Positions 1 through 8,415 of a stretch of 64,000 nucleotides of DNA are shown here, one piece after another. The translations under genes and the position numbers were made by a program. Within the stretch, counting starts at the first letter, position 1. Every line of letters starts with the position of its first letter. This stretch comes from Rossellomorea marisflavi (GTDB lineage: Bacteria; Bacillota; Bacilli; Bacillales; Bacillaceae_B), in the NCBI RefSeq assembly GCF_022170785.1, contig NZ_CP081870.1:1724001-1788000 (forward strand), written 5' to 3'. Below the pieces are notes generated by a model. The model was not told the DNA's origin. It saw nothing but the letters and a program-made list of their open reading frames with translations, and ran no database searches.

Positions 1-1037
1 CCGTGATCACGACAAGGACCTATATAGAAGATCAGCCTTTCTACCCCACCATTCAATCGAGCAAATGGCAAAAGCTTTTCGAGAGCGGTATGCCTCGAAT
101 GAATGCCTACATCGCCACCAGTTCTAAGGATTCTGCACAGGTGGAATTGGCAAGCGACAAGAAAGACCCTATTCTCGCCACATGGAGGTATGGACTGGGA
201 ACCACCTTTGCCTTCACCTCTGACACAAAGGGGCAGTGGGCGGGCGATTTTGCATCATGGAAAGGCTGGCCGGAGTTCATCAACCAATTGGTTACACGTT
301 CGTTCCCAAGTATTCAATCTAGTCCCTATTCCATCGAGTTGGACGGAAGTGGTGAGAAGACAAAGCTCCTTCTCACTTCGCCTGATAGCGGGACCATGCC
401 TTTGACAGTCTCTGTGTTGGCTGAGGATGGGAAGCAGGTAGAAGCCACCTCAAGGATCCTTTCACCGGGCGTTCACGAAGTGGAATTCGATGAGAGGCTA
501 TCGCCAGGGGTGTACAGCATGAGCATCGGAGATCAAGCCCTGAATCAGGCGTATGAAACCGGCTTTGCCGTCCCGTATTCAGAGGAGTATTCTTATCAGG
601 GGGGATCAGTCAGGACAGTGGAAGGCATTGTAAAGGAGACCGGAGGAAAGACGTACGATTCGGGAATAGACGCGTTCAGATCTATGAACGATCGACCGTA
701 TAATGAACAGTCCATTCGGACATTCCTTATTCTCTTAGCATTCCTGCTCTTCTTTGCGGAGGTCGCTCTTAGACGATTTGGTTTGCCTGTTGCCTTAGCC
801 ACAGTCGGAGAAAAATTCGGGAGGAAGGTTCAGAAGAATAATGGACCGGAAACAACGAGAAGAAGGCCAGCAAAAGTCTTGGATGATACACATTCAAGAC
901 GCGAGGAACCCGTGCCTGTCATGCAGGATGAACCGGAGCCTTCAGCCAAGCCGAAACTTAAACCGAAACCGCAAGTCCATCATGATCCTGACAGGATGAA
1001 AAGGCTGCTCGATGCCAAAAACCGCAGGAATAAATGA
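1..1037 (+). CDS. C-terminal part of a large VWA/glutamine-amidotransferase-like membrane protein (partial)
   Basis: Only the C-terminal 344 or so residues lie in the window; the frame is open from the first base, so the start is upstream. The visible part has an extracytoplasmic-looking beta-rich region with motifs such as ATWRYGLGTTFAFTSD and WAGDFASWKGWPEF. I associate these with the end of the GATase1-like domain of large Firmicute membrane proteins that carry a VWA domain. A single hydrophobic helix (FLILLAFLLFFAEVAL) follows, then a basic, proline- and lysine-rich cytoplasmic tail. The family assignment is from memory of motifs and the function is not established. The gene ends at a bidirectional terminator shared with the convergent channel gene. 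Confidence 0.6.
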   Translation, partial: VITTRTYIEDQPFYPTIQSSKWQKLFESGMPRMNAYIATSSKDSAQVELASDKKDPILATWRYGLGTTFAFTSDTKGQWAGDFASWKGWPEFINQLVTRSFPSIQSSPYSIELDGSGEKTKLLLTSPDSGTMPLTVSVLAEDGKQVEATSRILSPGVHEVEFDERLSPGVYSMSIGDQALNQAYETGFAVPYSEEYSYQGGSVRTVEGIVKETGGKTYDSGIDAFRSMNDRPYNEQSIRTFLILLAFLLFFAEVALRRFGLPVALATVGEKFGRKVQKNNGPETTRRRPAKVLDDTHSRREEPVPVMQDEPEPSAKPKLKPKPQVHHDPDRMKRLLDAKNRRNK

Positions 1038-1043
1038 AGATCA

Positions 1044-1076
1044 AAAAAGCGAAGGGGAATGATCCCTTCGCTTTTT
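1044..1076. terminator. Bidirectional rho-independent terminator
   Basis: A 13-bp perfect stem (AAAAAGCGAAGGG paired with CCCTTCGCTTTTT, 7-nt loop) lies between two convergent genes. It has an A-run on one side and a T-run on the other, so it can serve both strands. Confidence 0.9.
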
Positions 1077-1078
1077 GC

Positions 1079-1942
1079 TTACTGTTCTTTTTTCTCGATG
1101 AAGACCTGATGAGGGAATGGGATGTCGATGCCGTGGCGATCGAAGGCTTCTTTGATCCCTTTGCGTATTTTTCTTTCGACTCCCCATTGCTCCATATTCT
1201 TCGTTTTGCAGAGGACCCTCAGGACAACATCCGAGTCACCGAGGTTCTGGACGCCGACCACATTCGGACCTTCAACGATATTTTCGTCTTCTGCCGCCAG
1301 CCTGTCGCACACATCCTGCATGATCACGATGGCTTCATCAATATTGTCATCATAGGAGATGCCGATATCGACAAGGGCACGCATATTGCCGCGCGAGTGA
1401 TTGCTGACGCTTGATATTTCACGATTCGGTACATAATTGAGGGTACCATCGAATCCCCTTATATGGGTTGTCCTCAACCCGACTTCTTCCACGATCCCAT
1501 CGAATCCGCCAGTTGTCACATAGTCACCGACATCGACCTGTTTCTCCAATAGAATGAAGAATCCCGTCACGATATCGCTCACGAGACCCTGTGCACCGAA
1601 TCCGACGGCTAAACCGACAATTCCAGCCCCAGCGAGGATCGCGGTCACTTGAATGCCGAAAATCTGAAGGATGGTAACAAAAAAGATAAAAATAAGAACA
1701 TAACCGATGATATTCTTCGTGAGACTCTGGAGGGTCTGGGCCCGTCCGGTCGACACATCATTCCTTTTACTGTAGCGATCAAAGGCGCGCGTGATGATTT
1801 TATTGGCAGCCCCTTTGATTACAAGAAAAGCGATCCAGATGGCGATGATTTGGATGGCTCCGATGCCGATCTTCATAAGAAGTGTATTCCAATCGAAGTC
1901 CATGATTTTTCCTACTGCACTGTTTCCTAGTATGTAATTCAA
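1079..1942 (-). CDS. Small-conductance mechanosensitive channel, MscS family
   Basis: Osmotic safety-valve channel of the cytoplasmic membrane, about 287 residues, the size of a minimal MscS. Three transmembrane helices are visible. The third carries the Gly/Ala-rich pore motif (AILAGAGIVGLAVGFGAQG), followed by the beta-domain motif VGDYVTTGGFDGIVEEVGLRTT. I chose a TTG start at 1942 because AGAAAGGATG lies just upstream at good spacing; an ATG at 1903 (MDFDW...) is possible but its ribosome site is weaker. It resembles B. subtilis YkuT in size, but I cannot separate the paralogues. It is convergent with the preceding gene and transcribed alone. Confidence 0.85.
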   Translation of the reverse strand: MNYILGNSAVGKIMDFDWNTLLMKIGIGAIQIIAIWIAFLVIKGAANKIITRAFDRYSKRNDVSTGRAQTLQSLTKNIIGYVLIFIFFVTILQIFGIQVTAILAGAGIVGLAVGFGAQGLVSDIVTGFFILLEKQVDVGDYVTTGGFDGIVEEVGLRTTHIRGFDGTLNYVPNREISSVSNHSRGNMRALVDIGISYDDNIDEAIVIMQDVCDRLAAEDENIVEGPNVVGVQNLGDSDVVLRVLCKTKNMEQWGVERKIRKGIKEAFDRHGIDIPFPHQVFIEKKEQ

Positions 1943-2051
1943 AGCAAAAACATCCTTTCTGTGTAAATGGTGAACTTTTATAGTATACACAATGGGGTCC
2001 GGGTTATGTCAAAGGGTGATTTGCCATAAACCCCTTTCTATATTCCCTATT

Positions 2052-2069
2052 CCGTTTGACGGTAAACGG
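2052..2069. promoter_or_regulatory. Dyad upstream of the ABC exporter operon
   Basis: CCGTTT-N6-AAACGG is a perfect 6-bp inverted repeat in the 230-bp gap before the exporter genes. A TATAAT hexamer at 2094-2099 lies downstream, but no good -35 box is at normal spacing from it. This could be an operator for a substrate-responsive regulator; there is no direct evidence of binding. Confidence 0.3.
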
Positions 2070-2223
2070 TTCGAGGGGAGGGACAGAAAAGATTATAATG
2101 AGGTTGCTCCACAAAAGAAGGACAATTTCAAAAAAACAAAAAAATGTGAAAAAAGGGTAGATAAATATTTCGAAACTCGATATATTTAGTAATGCACTGT
2201 TTTTTACTGAAGGGAGAGAATAC

Positions 2224-3978
2224 ATGGATACGTTTAAGAAATTAAAAGATTTTTATTGGCCGTACAAGTCGCAATTCCTCATCTCGATGATTTTCCTCAT
2301 CTTTGTCACGGGTATCACCGTCGTGTACCCGATCATCCTCCAAATCACCATCGATGATGTTATTCTAAAAGGCGACTATCAGTGGATTCCTTACCTTGCC
2401 TTCGGTTTTATCGGAATCATGGCACTGAAAGGGATCGGCACGTTCATTCAGCAGTACTTCGGAGATCTATTCGGGATTACTTCGGTATATCGCCTTCGCA
2501 ATGAGCTGTACCAAAAGCTGCAATTCCTTCCTTTCAGCTACTATGATAATGCGAAGACCGGTGACCTCATGTCGAGGTTGACTGCCGATGTAGAAGCATT
2601 CAGGTTTTTCCTTTCATTCGGCTTTTCGGAACTACTCCGTTTTTTCCTATTGGTGTCCGTCAGTTTTTGTGTGATGTTCTACTATTCTCCTTCCCTGACA
2701 TTCGTCACGTTGGCGACCCTCCCATTCCTGGCGGTTTCGGTATTTAAGTTCGATAAGGCTGTCCATCCTGCTTTCAGGGGGATCAGGAAATCATTCGGGA
2801 AATTAAACACGAATGTCCAGGAAAATATCAGCGGGATCAATACGGTCAAATCCCTTTCAAGGGAAGAATTCCAGAACGGTAAGTTCAATCGTTCAAACGG
2901 GGACTACAAGGATAAATATCTCTTCACCTCTGATATCTGGGCGAAATATTTCCCACTGATGGAGTTTCTGGGCAATGTGAGTGTCATCCTGCTTCTCGGT
3001 TATGGAGGATACCTCGTGATGAATGGGAACCTTGCTCCTGGTGAACTGGTTGCCTTCTACAGCCTGGTCTGGTATATCATATGGCCGATCATGAATCTAG
3101 GATTCACCATCAATCAGTTCTCTCAATCGAAAGCTTCTGGAGAGAGGCTACTTGAGATCCTTGAGGTCGATGAGAAAATCAAGGACGGTGTACATGCGGT
3201 TGAAGCAACACGCATGAAAGGGGAAGTAAAATTCGAAGATGTTTCCTTCCATTATAATGACCTCGATGAAGATGCCGCCCTGGAGTCCATTACATTCAAC
3301 GCACCACCCGGTAGAATCGTAGGACTGATCGGCGGGACCGGTTCAGGTAAATCAAGCGTCATTCAGCTTTTGACACGATTTTACGAGCCTCAGGAAGGGA
3401 GGATCACCATAGATGGGATGGATATCCGTGACTATTCCATCAAGTCCCTTCGTCAGAACATCGGCGTCGTGCTCCAAGAATCGTTCCTGTTTTCTTCCAC
3501 CATCAGGTCGAATATCGCGTATGGGCGTCCTGAAGCGTCTCAGGAAGACGTAGAGAAGGCCGCAAAGCTTGCTCAGGCCCATGACTTCATCATGACTCTT
3601 CCCGATGGATATGAGACAAAGCTAGGGGAGAGGGGACTCGGTCTGTCTGGAGGTCAGAAACAGCGGATTGCCATTGCGAGGGCCATCTGCCTCGACCCTT
3701 CTATCCTTGTTCTTGACGATGCAACATCGGCGGTGGACATGGAAACGGAATTCCGTATTCAAAAAGCACTGAAGAACGTCATGTCCGACCGTACGACATT
3801 CATCATTGCACATAGGATTTCTTCACTGAAGCACGCCGATGAAATCCTGGTTCTTGAAAATGGGAGAGTGGCGGAGCGGGGTAGACATGAGGACCTCCTT
3901 GCCAACAACGGTCCTTATCAGCGCATCTATGATATTCAATACAAAGACCAAAAGAAAATTCTGCAGGCTGGGAGGTGA
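2224..3978 (+). CDS. ABC exporter half-transporter, subunit 1 (degenerate Walker B)
   Basis: A 584-residue membrane-nucleotide-binding-domain fusion of the type IV exporter family. Six hydrophobic segments occupy the first 300 residues. The ATPase domain follows, with Walker A GGTGSGKSS near 370, an intact signature LSGGQKQR and Walker B LVLDDAT, where Asp499 replaces the catalytic glutamate. The next gene begins 7 bases after this stop, so the two form one operon and almost certainly a heterodimer. The length pair (584/606) is like YknU/YknV of B. subtilis. The substrate is unknown; drug or lipid export is typical. The start ATG has GAAGGGAGAG upstream. Confidence 0.88.
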   Translation: MDTFKKLKDFYWPYKSQFLISMIFLIFVTGITVVYPIILQITIDDVILKGDYQWIPYLAFGFIGIMALKGIGTFIQQYFGDLFGITSVYRLRNELYQKLQFLPFSYYDNAKTGDLMSRLTADVEAFRFFLSFGFSELLRFFLLVSVSFCVMFYYSPSLTFVTLATLPFLAVSVFKFDKAVHPAFRGIRKSFGKLNTNVQENISGINTVKSLSREEFQNGKFNRSNGDYKDKYLFTSDIWAKYFPLMEFLGNVSVILLLGYGGYLVMNGNLAPGELVAFYSLVWYIIWPIMNLGFTINQFSQSKASGERLLEILEVDEKIKDGVHAVEATRMKGEVKFEDVSFHYNDLDEDAALESITFNAPPGRIVGLIGGTGSGKSSVIQLLTRFYEPQEGRITIDGMDIRDYSIKSLRQNIGVVLQESFLFSSTIRSNIAYGRPEASQEDVEKAAKLAQAHDFIMTLPDGYETKLGERGLGLSGGQKQRIAIARAICLDPSILVLDDATSAVDMETEFRIQKALKNVMSDRTTFIIAHRISSLKHADEILVLENGRVAERGRHEDLLANNGPYQRIYDIQYKDQKKILQAGR

Positions 3979-3985
3979 TGAGTGT

Positions 3986-5806
3986 ATGACAAAGATGAAA
4001 AATGACAAAAAAGTGATGGACCGGTTCCACTACTCAACCGATCAAGTGATCGACAAACCATTCAACTGGGGACAGCTTTCGCGGCTACTGACGTATCTGA
4101 AACCGTATTCCAAGAAGCTGTTGCCTCTGTCCATCCTGACGGTCCTGATCACAACGGCCGTCAGATTGATCATTCCGATTCTGATCGGGGTGTATACGCT
4201 GGATAAAGCCATCCGCCAGAAGGATGGGAATCTGTTGATGACCTTGATCGGTGTGATAGCCGGACTCTATGTGCTCAGTTACTTCGCCAACATCCTCAGG
4301 ATACGATGGATGAATCAGTTGGGCCAAGGCGTGATCTATGACCTGCGCAAGCATCTGTTCAGTCACGTGCAAAGCCTGTCTCACCGATTCTTCGACCAGC
4401 GCTCAGCCGGCTCGATCCTTGTCAGGATCATGAACGACATCAACTCGCTTCAAGAATTGTTTACAAACGGGGTCATCAATCTATTGATGGATATCATCCT
4501 GCTTGCAGGGATCATCGTCCTCCTGTTCACTCTAAGCCCTGAGCTCACCCTCGCCGTCATGGTCATCCTTCCAATCATGTTCTTCATCTCCACCACGTTG
4601 AGGAAGAACATCCGAAAATCATGGCAGCTGGTGCGGCTCAAACAAGCAAAGCTCAATTCCCATTTGAATGAGAGCATCCAAGGGGTCAGGGTGACACAAG
4701 CCTTCACCCAGGAGCGTGAGAACATGGCGTTCTTCGATGGAATCAATACGGAGAACTTCGAGAGCTGGAGAACGGCCACCAAAAAGAATGCCATCTTCAG
4801 ACCACTGGTTGAAATGACCAACGCCGTTGGTACGGCCGTTTTGATCTGGTATGGTGCCCATCTGATACAAACCGGTTCTTTGCAGCTGGGAGAATTCGTT
4901 TCCTTCGCTTTTTACCTAGGCATGTTTTGGGAGCCGATTTCGCGTCTCGGGCAGGTGTATAATCAACTTTTGATCGGGATGGCTTCATCAGAGAGGATCT
5001 TTGAATTCCTTGATGAAAAGCCGATTGTTCATGAGAAGGACGAGGCCATTTCCATGAAAGAAATCGCTGGTCATATCCAGTTCAACGATGTGGAGTTTTC
5101 TTATGATGATAAGCGAAAGGCCCTTCAAGGCATCAATCTCGAGATGAAGGCCGGTCAGACCGTAGCCCTTGTGGGACATACGGGATCAGGAAAAACGACG
5201 ATCGCCAATTTGATCAGTCGTTTCTATGATCCGACCGCGGGAGCGGTCACAATCGATGGGAATGACTTAAGGGATGTATCGGTGGCGAGCCTGCGTAACC
5301 AGATCTCCATCGTTCTACAAGATACGTTCATTTTCTCGGGAACGATCATGGATAATATCCGGTTCGGACGTCCCGATGCGACAGATGAAGAAGTTCGACT
5401 CGCTGCGGAAGCGATCGGGGCGGACAATTTCATCGGGAAACTCGCCAATGGCTATGAGACCGAAGTTGAAGAACGTGGAAACGTTCTATCTGTGGGGGAA
5501 AGGCAGCTTCTTTCTTTCGCGAGAGCCCTGCTTGCCAATCCCCGCATCATCATTTTGGATGAGGCAACGGCGTCCATCGATACGGAAACCGAGGTGAAAA
5601 TCCAATCGGCCTTGAAAAAATTATTGAACGGCCGTACAGCCATCATCATCGCCCACAGGCTTTCTACTATCAGGGACTCTGATAATATCTTCGTTCTTGA
5701 AAACGGAAGAATAAAAGAAAGTGGGAACCATGATCAGCTGATGGAACAGAGAGGGGATTATTACGACCTCGTAGAATCACAGTTCCGAATGATCGAAGCG
5801 ATATAA
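3986..5806 (+). CDS. ABC exporter half-transporter, subunit 2 (degenerate signature motif)
   Basis: A 606-residue exporter half. The start at 3986 has GGAGGTG overlapping the end of subunit 1; the frame is open further upstream, but that part lies inside the previous gene. An N-terminal extension of about 40 residues precedes the six-helix domain. Walker A GHTGSGKTT (near 397) and Walker B ILDEAT are canonical, whereas the signature motif reads LSVGE (501-505) instead of LSGGQ. Paired with Asp499 of subunit 1 this gives one weak and one competent ATP site, the pattern of BmrCD/TM287-288-type heterodimers. I considered CydC/CydD because a cytochrome bd operon follows, but a terminator separates them and the lengths do not match. 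Confidence 0.88.
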   Translation: MTKMKNDKKVMDRFHYSTDQVIDKPFNWGQLSRLLTYLKPYSKKLLPLSILTVLITTAVRLIIPILIGVYTLDKAIRQKDGNLLMTLIGVIAGLYVLSYFANILRIRWMNQLGQGVIYDLRKHLFSHVQSLSHRFFDQRSAGSILVRIMNDINSLQELFTNGVINLLMDIILLAGIIVLLFTLSPELTLAVMVILPIMFFISTTLRKNIRKSWQLVRLKQAKLNSHLNESIQGVRVTQAFTQERENMAFFDGINTENFESWRTATKKNAIFRPLVEMTNAVGTAVLIWYGAHLIQTGSLQLGEFVSFAFYLGMFWEPISRLGQVYNQLLIGMASSERIFEFLDEKPIVHEKDEAISMKEIAGHIQFNDVEFSYDDKRKALQGINLEMKAGQTVALVGHTGSGKTTIANLISRFYDPTAGAVTIDGNDLRDVSVASLRNQISIVLQDTFIFSGTIMDNIRFGRPDATDEEVRLAAEAIGADNFIGKLANGYETEVEERGNVLSVGERQLLSFARALLANPRIIILDEATASIDTETEVKIQSALKKLLNGRTAIIIAHRLSTIRDSDNIFVLENGRIKESGNHDQLMEQRGDYYDLVESQFRMIEAI

Positions 5807-5810
5807 AAGA

Positions 5811-5846
5811 AACATCCCTGGCCGGTCTGGCAGGGATGTTTTTTTT
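5811..5846 (+). terminator. Rho-independent terminator of the ABC exporter operon
   Basis: AACATCCCTG pairs with CAGGGATGTT across a 10-nt loop and is followed by six T residues. It begins a few bases after the exporter stop codon and separates this operon from the cytochrome bd genes. Confidence 0.88.
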
Positions 5847-5889
5847 ACCTATGAGAGGGAAATGGTACCATAACATCGAATACAGTTAG

Positions 5890-5909
5890 TTTGTGAAGTT
5901 TGTCACAAA
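5890..5909. promoter_or_regulatory. Rex/Fnr-type operator upstream of cytochrome bd genes
   Basis: Perfect inverted repeat TTTGTGA-N6-TCACAAA. It contains TGTGA-N6-TCACA, the B. subtilis Fnr-type box. Read as TTGTGAA-N4-GTCACAA (5891-5908), it differs at one base from the Rex consensus TTGTGAA-N4-TTCACAA. Rex represses and Fnr activates low-oxygen respiratory genes in B. subtilis, so either fits a bd oxidase. The centre lies about 61 bp before the predicted transcription start. Confidence 0.7.
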
Positions 5910-5926
5910 ATAGTCATGTTCACTAA

Positions 5927-5954
5927 TTCACATACTCTTGGTTTGTTTTATAAT
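5927..5954 (+). promoter_or_regulatory. SigA-type promoter of the cytochrome bd operon
   Basis: TTCACA (5927-5932), a 16-bp spacer and a perfect TATAAT (5949-5954) give a predicted start near 5961. The coding start at 5985 and its ribosome site AGGGGG lie just downstream. Confidence 0.65.
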
Positions 5955-5984
5955 AAGGGTATAACGTACGAGGGGGAATCAGTT

Positions 5985-7322
5985 TTGGATAGCGTCATGA
6001 TCAGTAGATTGCTTACATCGAGTACATTGATCTTCCACATCATTTTTGCAACGATCGGGGTAGGGATGCCTATAATGATCGCCATCGCAGAGTTTATAGG
6101 AATAAAGAAGAATGATAACCACTATCTCCTTCTGGCCCGAAGATGGGCAAGGGGGTTCACCATTACTGTTGCTGTAGGGGTCGTTACAGGAACGGCCATC
6201 GGTCTGCAGCTTTCATTGCTATGGCCGTCATTTATGAAAGTGGCAGGTCAAATCATTGCCCTACCGCTTTTCATGGAAACGTTCGCCTTCTTCTTTGAAG
6301 CTATATTTCTTGGAATTTTCCTTTATACGTGGGACCGGTTCAAAGGAAAGTGGACCCATTGGTTCCTCAATCTGCCCATTATGATCGGTTCTTCGGCTTC
6401 GGCCTTATTCATTACGACCGTCAATGCGTTCATGAATACGCCTCAAGGGTTCGAGCTCAAGGACGGCAAAGCAATTGAAATCGACCCGATTGCAGCCATG
6501 CTGAATCCTGCTACCCCTACCAAGGTCTTTCATGTGCTTACGACGTCTTATATGACTATGGCCTTTATCCTTGCAGCCATCGCCGCCTATTCCATCCTTA
6601 TGAAAAAAGGAGGGAACTATCATAAAAAGGCACTTCGGATGACTATGACAGCGGTATTGGTCTTTTCACTTGGAGCAGCTCTTGCAGGTGATCTTTCCGC
6701 AAAATTCCTTGCGGAGTATCAGCCGGAGAAGCTTGCAGCAGGTGAATGGCATTTTGAAACTGAGAAAAATGCAGATCTCATTGTCTTTGGCACGATCGAT
6801 GAAAATAATGAAATCTCCAATGAGATCCGACTGCCAGGATTCTTGAGCTTTCTTGCAGGCAGTTCATTCGATACGGAAGTCATCGGCCTGAACGATTTTC
6901 CCGAAGATGAACGACCACCCCTCTGGATCCACTATATGTTCGATGGGATGGTGTCGATCGGGATGTTCAGTATTTTCATCAGCTTCCTATTCGTCCTCCT
7001 GTGGAAATGGAAGAAGGGGAATGAATTCAATAAACCCCTCCTTTGGGGAATCGTTGCGAGTGGGCCACTTGCCATGCTGGCCATTGAATTCGGCTGGATC
7101 TACGCAGAAGTCGGAAGACAGCCTTGGATCCTCAGGGGATATATGAAGATTGCCGAGGCAGCCACCCGTGCAGATGGCGTCGCCTGGATTTTCGCCATGT
7201 TCCTCGCCCTTTACTTGATGCTCGGCATCTTGTGTGTGGTGGTCCTCATTAGGATGTTCAAAAACAAACCTGCAGAAGCGGAACTTGAGAAAAGGTTCCC
7301 AACCGACCGGAAGGAGGAATAG
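5985..7322 (+). CDS. cydA: Cytochrome bd quinol oxidase subunit I
   Basis: Haem-bearing subunit of a bd-type terminal oxidase, which oxidises menaquinol and reduces oxygen at the membrane. From the TTG at 5985 the protein is 445 residues and begins MDSVMISRLL, like CydA N-termini. AGGGGG sits 8 bases upstream, and the open frame before this is the promoter region. His18 in FHIIFATIGVG fits the conserved haem ligand, and the signature GRQPW starts at 377. The short length fits the short-Q-loop group. B. subtilis YthA is a similar size, so this may be ythA rather than the classical cydA. No cydCD follows; subunit II starts 4 bases after the stop. Confidence 0.9.
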   Translation: MDSVMISRLLTSSTLIFHIIFATIGVGMPIMIAIAEFIGIKKNDNHYLLLARRWARGFTITVAVGVVTGTAIGLQLSLLWPSFMKVAGQIIALPLFMETFAFFFEAIFLGIFLYTWDRFKGKWTHWFLNLPIMIGSSASALFITTVNAFMNTPQGFELKDGKAIEIDPIAAMLNPATPTKVFHVLTTSYMTMAFILAAIAAYSILMKKGGNYHKKALRMTMTAVLVFSLGAALAGDLSAKFLAEYQPEKLAAGEWHFETEKNADLIVFGTIDENNEISNEIRLPGFLSFLAGSSFDTEVIGLNDFPEDERPPLWIHYMFDGMVSIGMFSIFISFLFVLLWKWKKGNEFNKPLLWGIVASGPLAMLAIEFGWIYAEVGRQPWILRGYMKIAEAATRADGVAWIFAMFLALYLMLGILCVVVLIRMFKNKPAEAELEKRFPTDRKEE

Positions 7323-7325
7323 GAT

Positions 7326-8339
7326 ATGAGTTTGGAAGTGATCGGGATCTCCGTCCTGTGGATTTTTTTGTATGGGTATCTCATTGTAGCATCAATCGAT
7401 TTCGGTGCCGGTTTCTTTGCCTTCTATGCCCGGATGAAAGGGAAGGAACACACGATGAATGCGCTCATCAGCAGATATCTGTCACCCGTATGGGAGGTGA
7501 CCAACGTATTTTTCGTGTTTTTCTTCGTCGGTCTGGTCGGATTCTTTCCGGATACCGCTTATTATTATGGGACCGCACTCCTTATCCCGGGGAGCGTGGC
7601 GATCATCCTCCTGGCAATACGGGGCAGTTTTTACGCATTCAGTAACTATGGTTCGAAGGAAAATATAGGGTATTTATTCATCTACGGGGCAACCGGGTTG
7701 TTGATACCGGCGTCTTTATCCACTGCGCTCACCATATCCGAAGGAGGCTTCCTAAAAGAAACCGATGACGGCGTGATCTTCCTGGCTGGGAAGCTTTTGA
7801 CGAGTCCCTACTCATGGAGTGTCGTATTTCTGTCAATCGTTTCCGTCCTATTCATTTCAGCGGCATTTTTGACCTACTATGCCAATAGGGCAGGGGATAT
7901 GGCCTCCAGGGAGATCTTGAGGAAATTTGCCCTTTTCTGGAGCCCGCCTACGATCATTGCGAGCCTATGGGTTTTCTGGTCTTTGAAGAATCATAACGAA
8001 GAGCATTTTGTGAATGCAATGGATATTTGGTGGATGTTCGGCCTATCCCTATTATTCTTTGTTCTCGCCACATGGCTTATCTATCGCCGCAAACAATTCG
8101 GCCTTGCGTTCACTTCGGTCATGCTTCAATTCTTTTTCGCTTTCTTCGGTTACGGTGCCTCCCATTTGCCGTATATCCTGAAACCTTTTATCACCATCGG
8201 TTCAAGTGTAACGAACGAAGTGATGGGGACGGCCCTCATCATCGTATTCATTGCCGGCTTGCTGTTGCTGATCCCGTCCCTGTATCTGTTGATGCGCCTG
8301 TTTTTATTCGACGCAGATTATGTGAAAGGGAAAAAATAA
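7326..8339 (+). CDS. cydB: Cytochrome bd quinol oxidase subunit II
   Basis: A 337-residue, very hydrophobic protein with about eight or nine membrane helices, translationally close to subunit I (3-base gap, GGAGGAATAGG before the ATG). The N-terminus (ISVLWIFLYGYLIVASIDFGAGFF) is the typical CydB first helix with the conserved D-F-G-G/A motif. It binds no haem itself but is needed to assemble the oxidase. Together with the short subunit I it resembles the YthA/YthB pair of B. subtilis. No terminator is evident before ktrC; only about 75 bp separate them, and a promoter could lie in that gap. Confidence 0.88.
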   Translation: MSLEVIGISVLWIFLYGYLIVASIDFGAGFFAFYARMKGKEHTMNALISRYLSPVWEVTNVFFVFFFVGLVGFFPDTAYYYGTALLIPGSVAIILLAIRGSFYAFSNYGSKENIGYLFIYGATGLLIPASLSTALTISEGGFLKETDDGVIFLAGKLLTSPYSWSVVFLSIVSVLFISAAFLTYYANRAGDMASREILRKFALFWSPPTIIASLWVFWSLKNHNEEHFVNAMDIWWMFGLSLLFFVLATWLIYRRKQFGLAFTSVMLQFFFAFFGYGASHLPYILKPFITIGSSVTNEVMGTALIIVFIAGLLLLIPSLYLLMRLFLFDADYVKGKK

Positions 8340-8415
8340 GCCCCGGGCGGTAGACCAAACATATTCACCTGGTTTTTATGCTAAAATAAGGATAGCAAAA
8401 TAGGGGGTATGGGAG

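Noticed and set aside
1034..1414. 126-codon plus-strand frame opposite the MscS gene
   Set aside because: It covers the terminator and the antisense of conserved MscS sequence; a shadow frame.
2224..5806. ABC pair as CydC/CydD of the adjacent bd oxidase
   Set aside because: The subunit lengths (584 and 606) are longer than typical CydC/CydD, the degenerate-site pattern fits drug-type heterodimers, and a terminator separates them from the bd genes.
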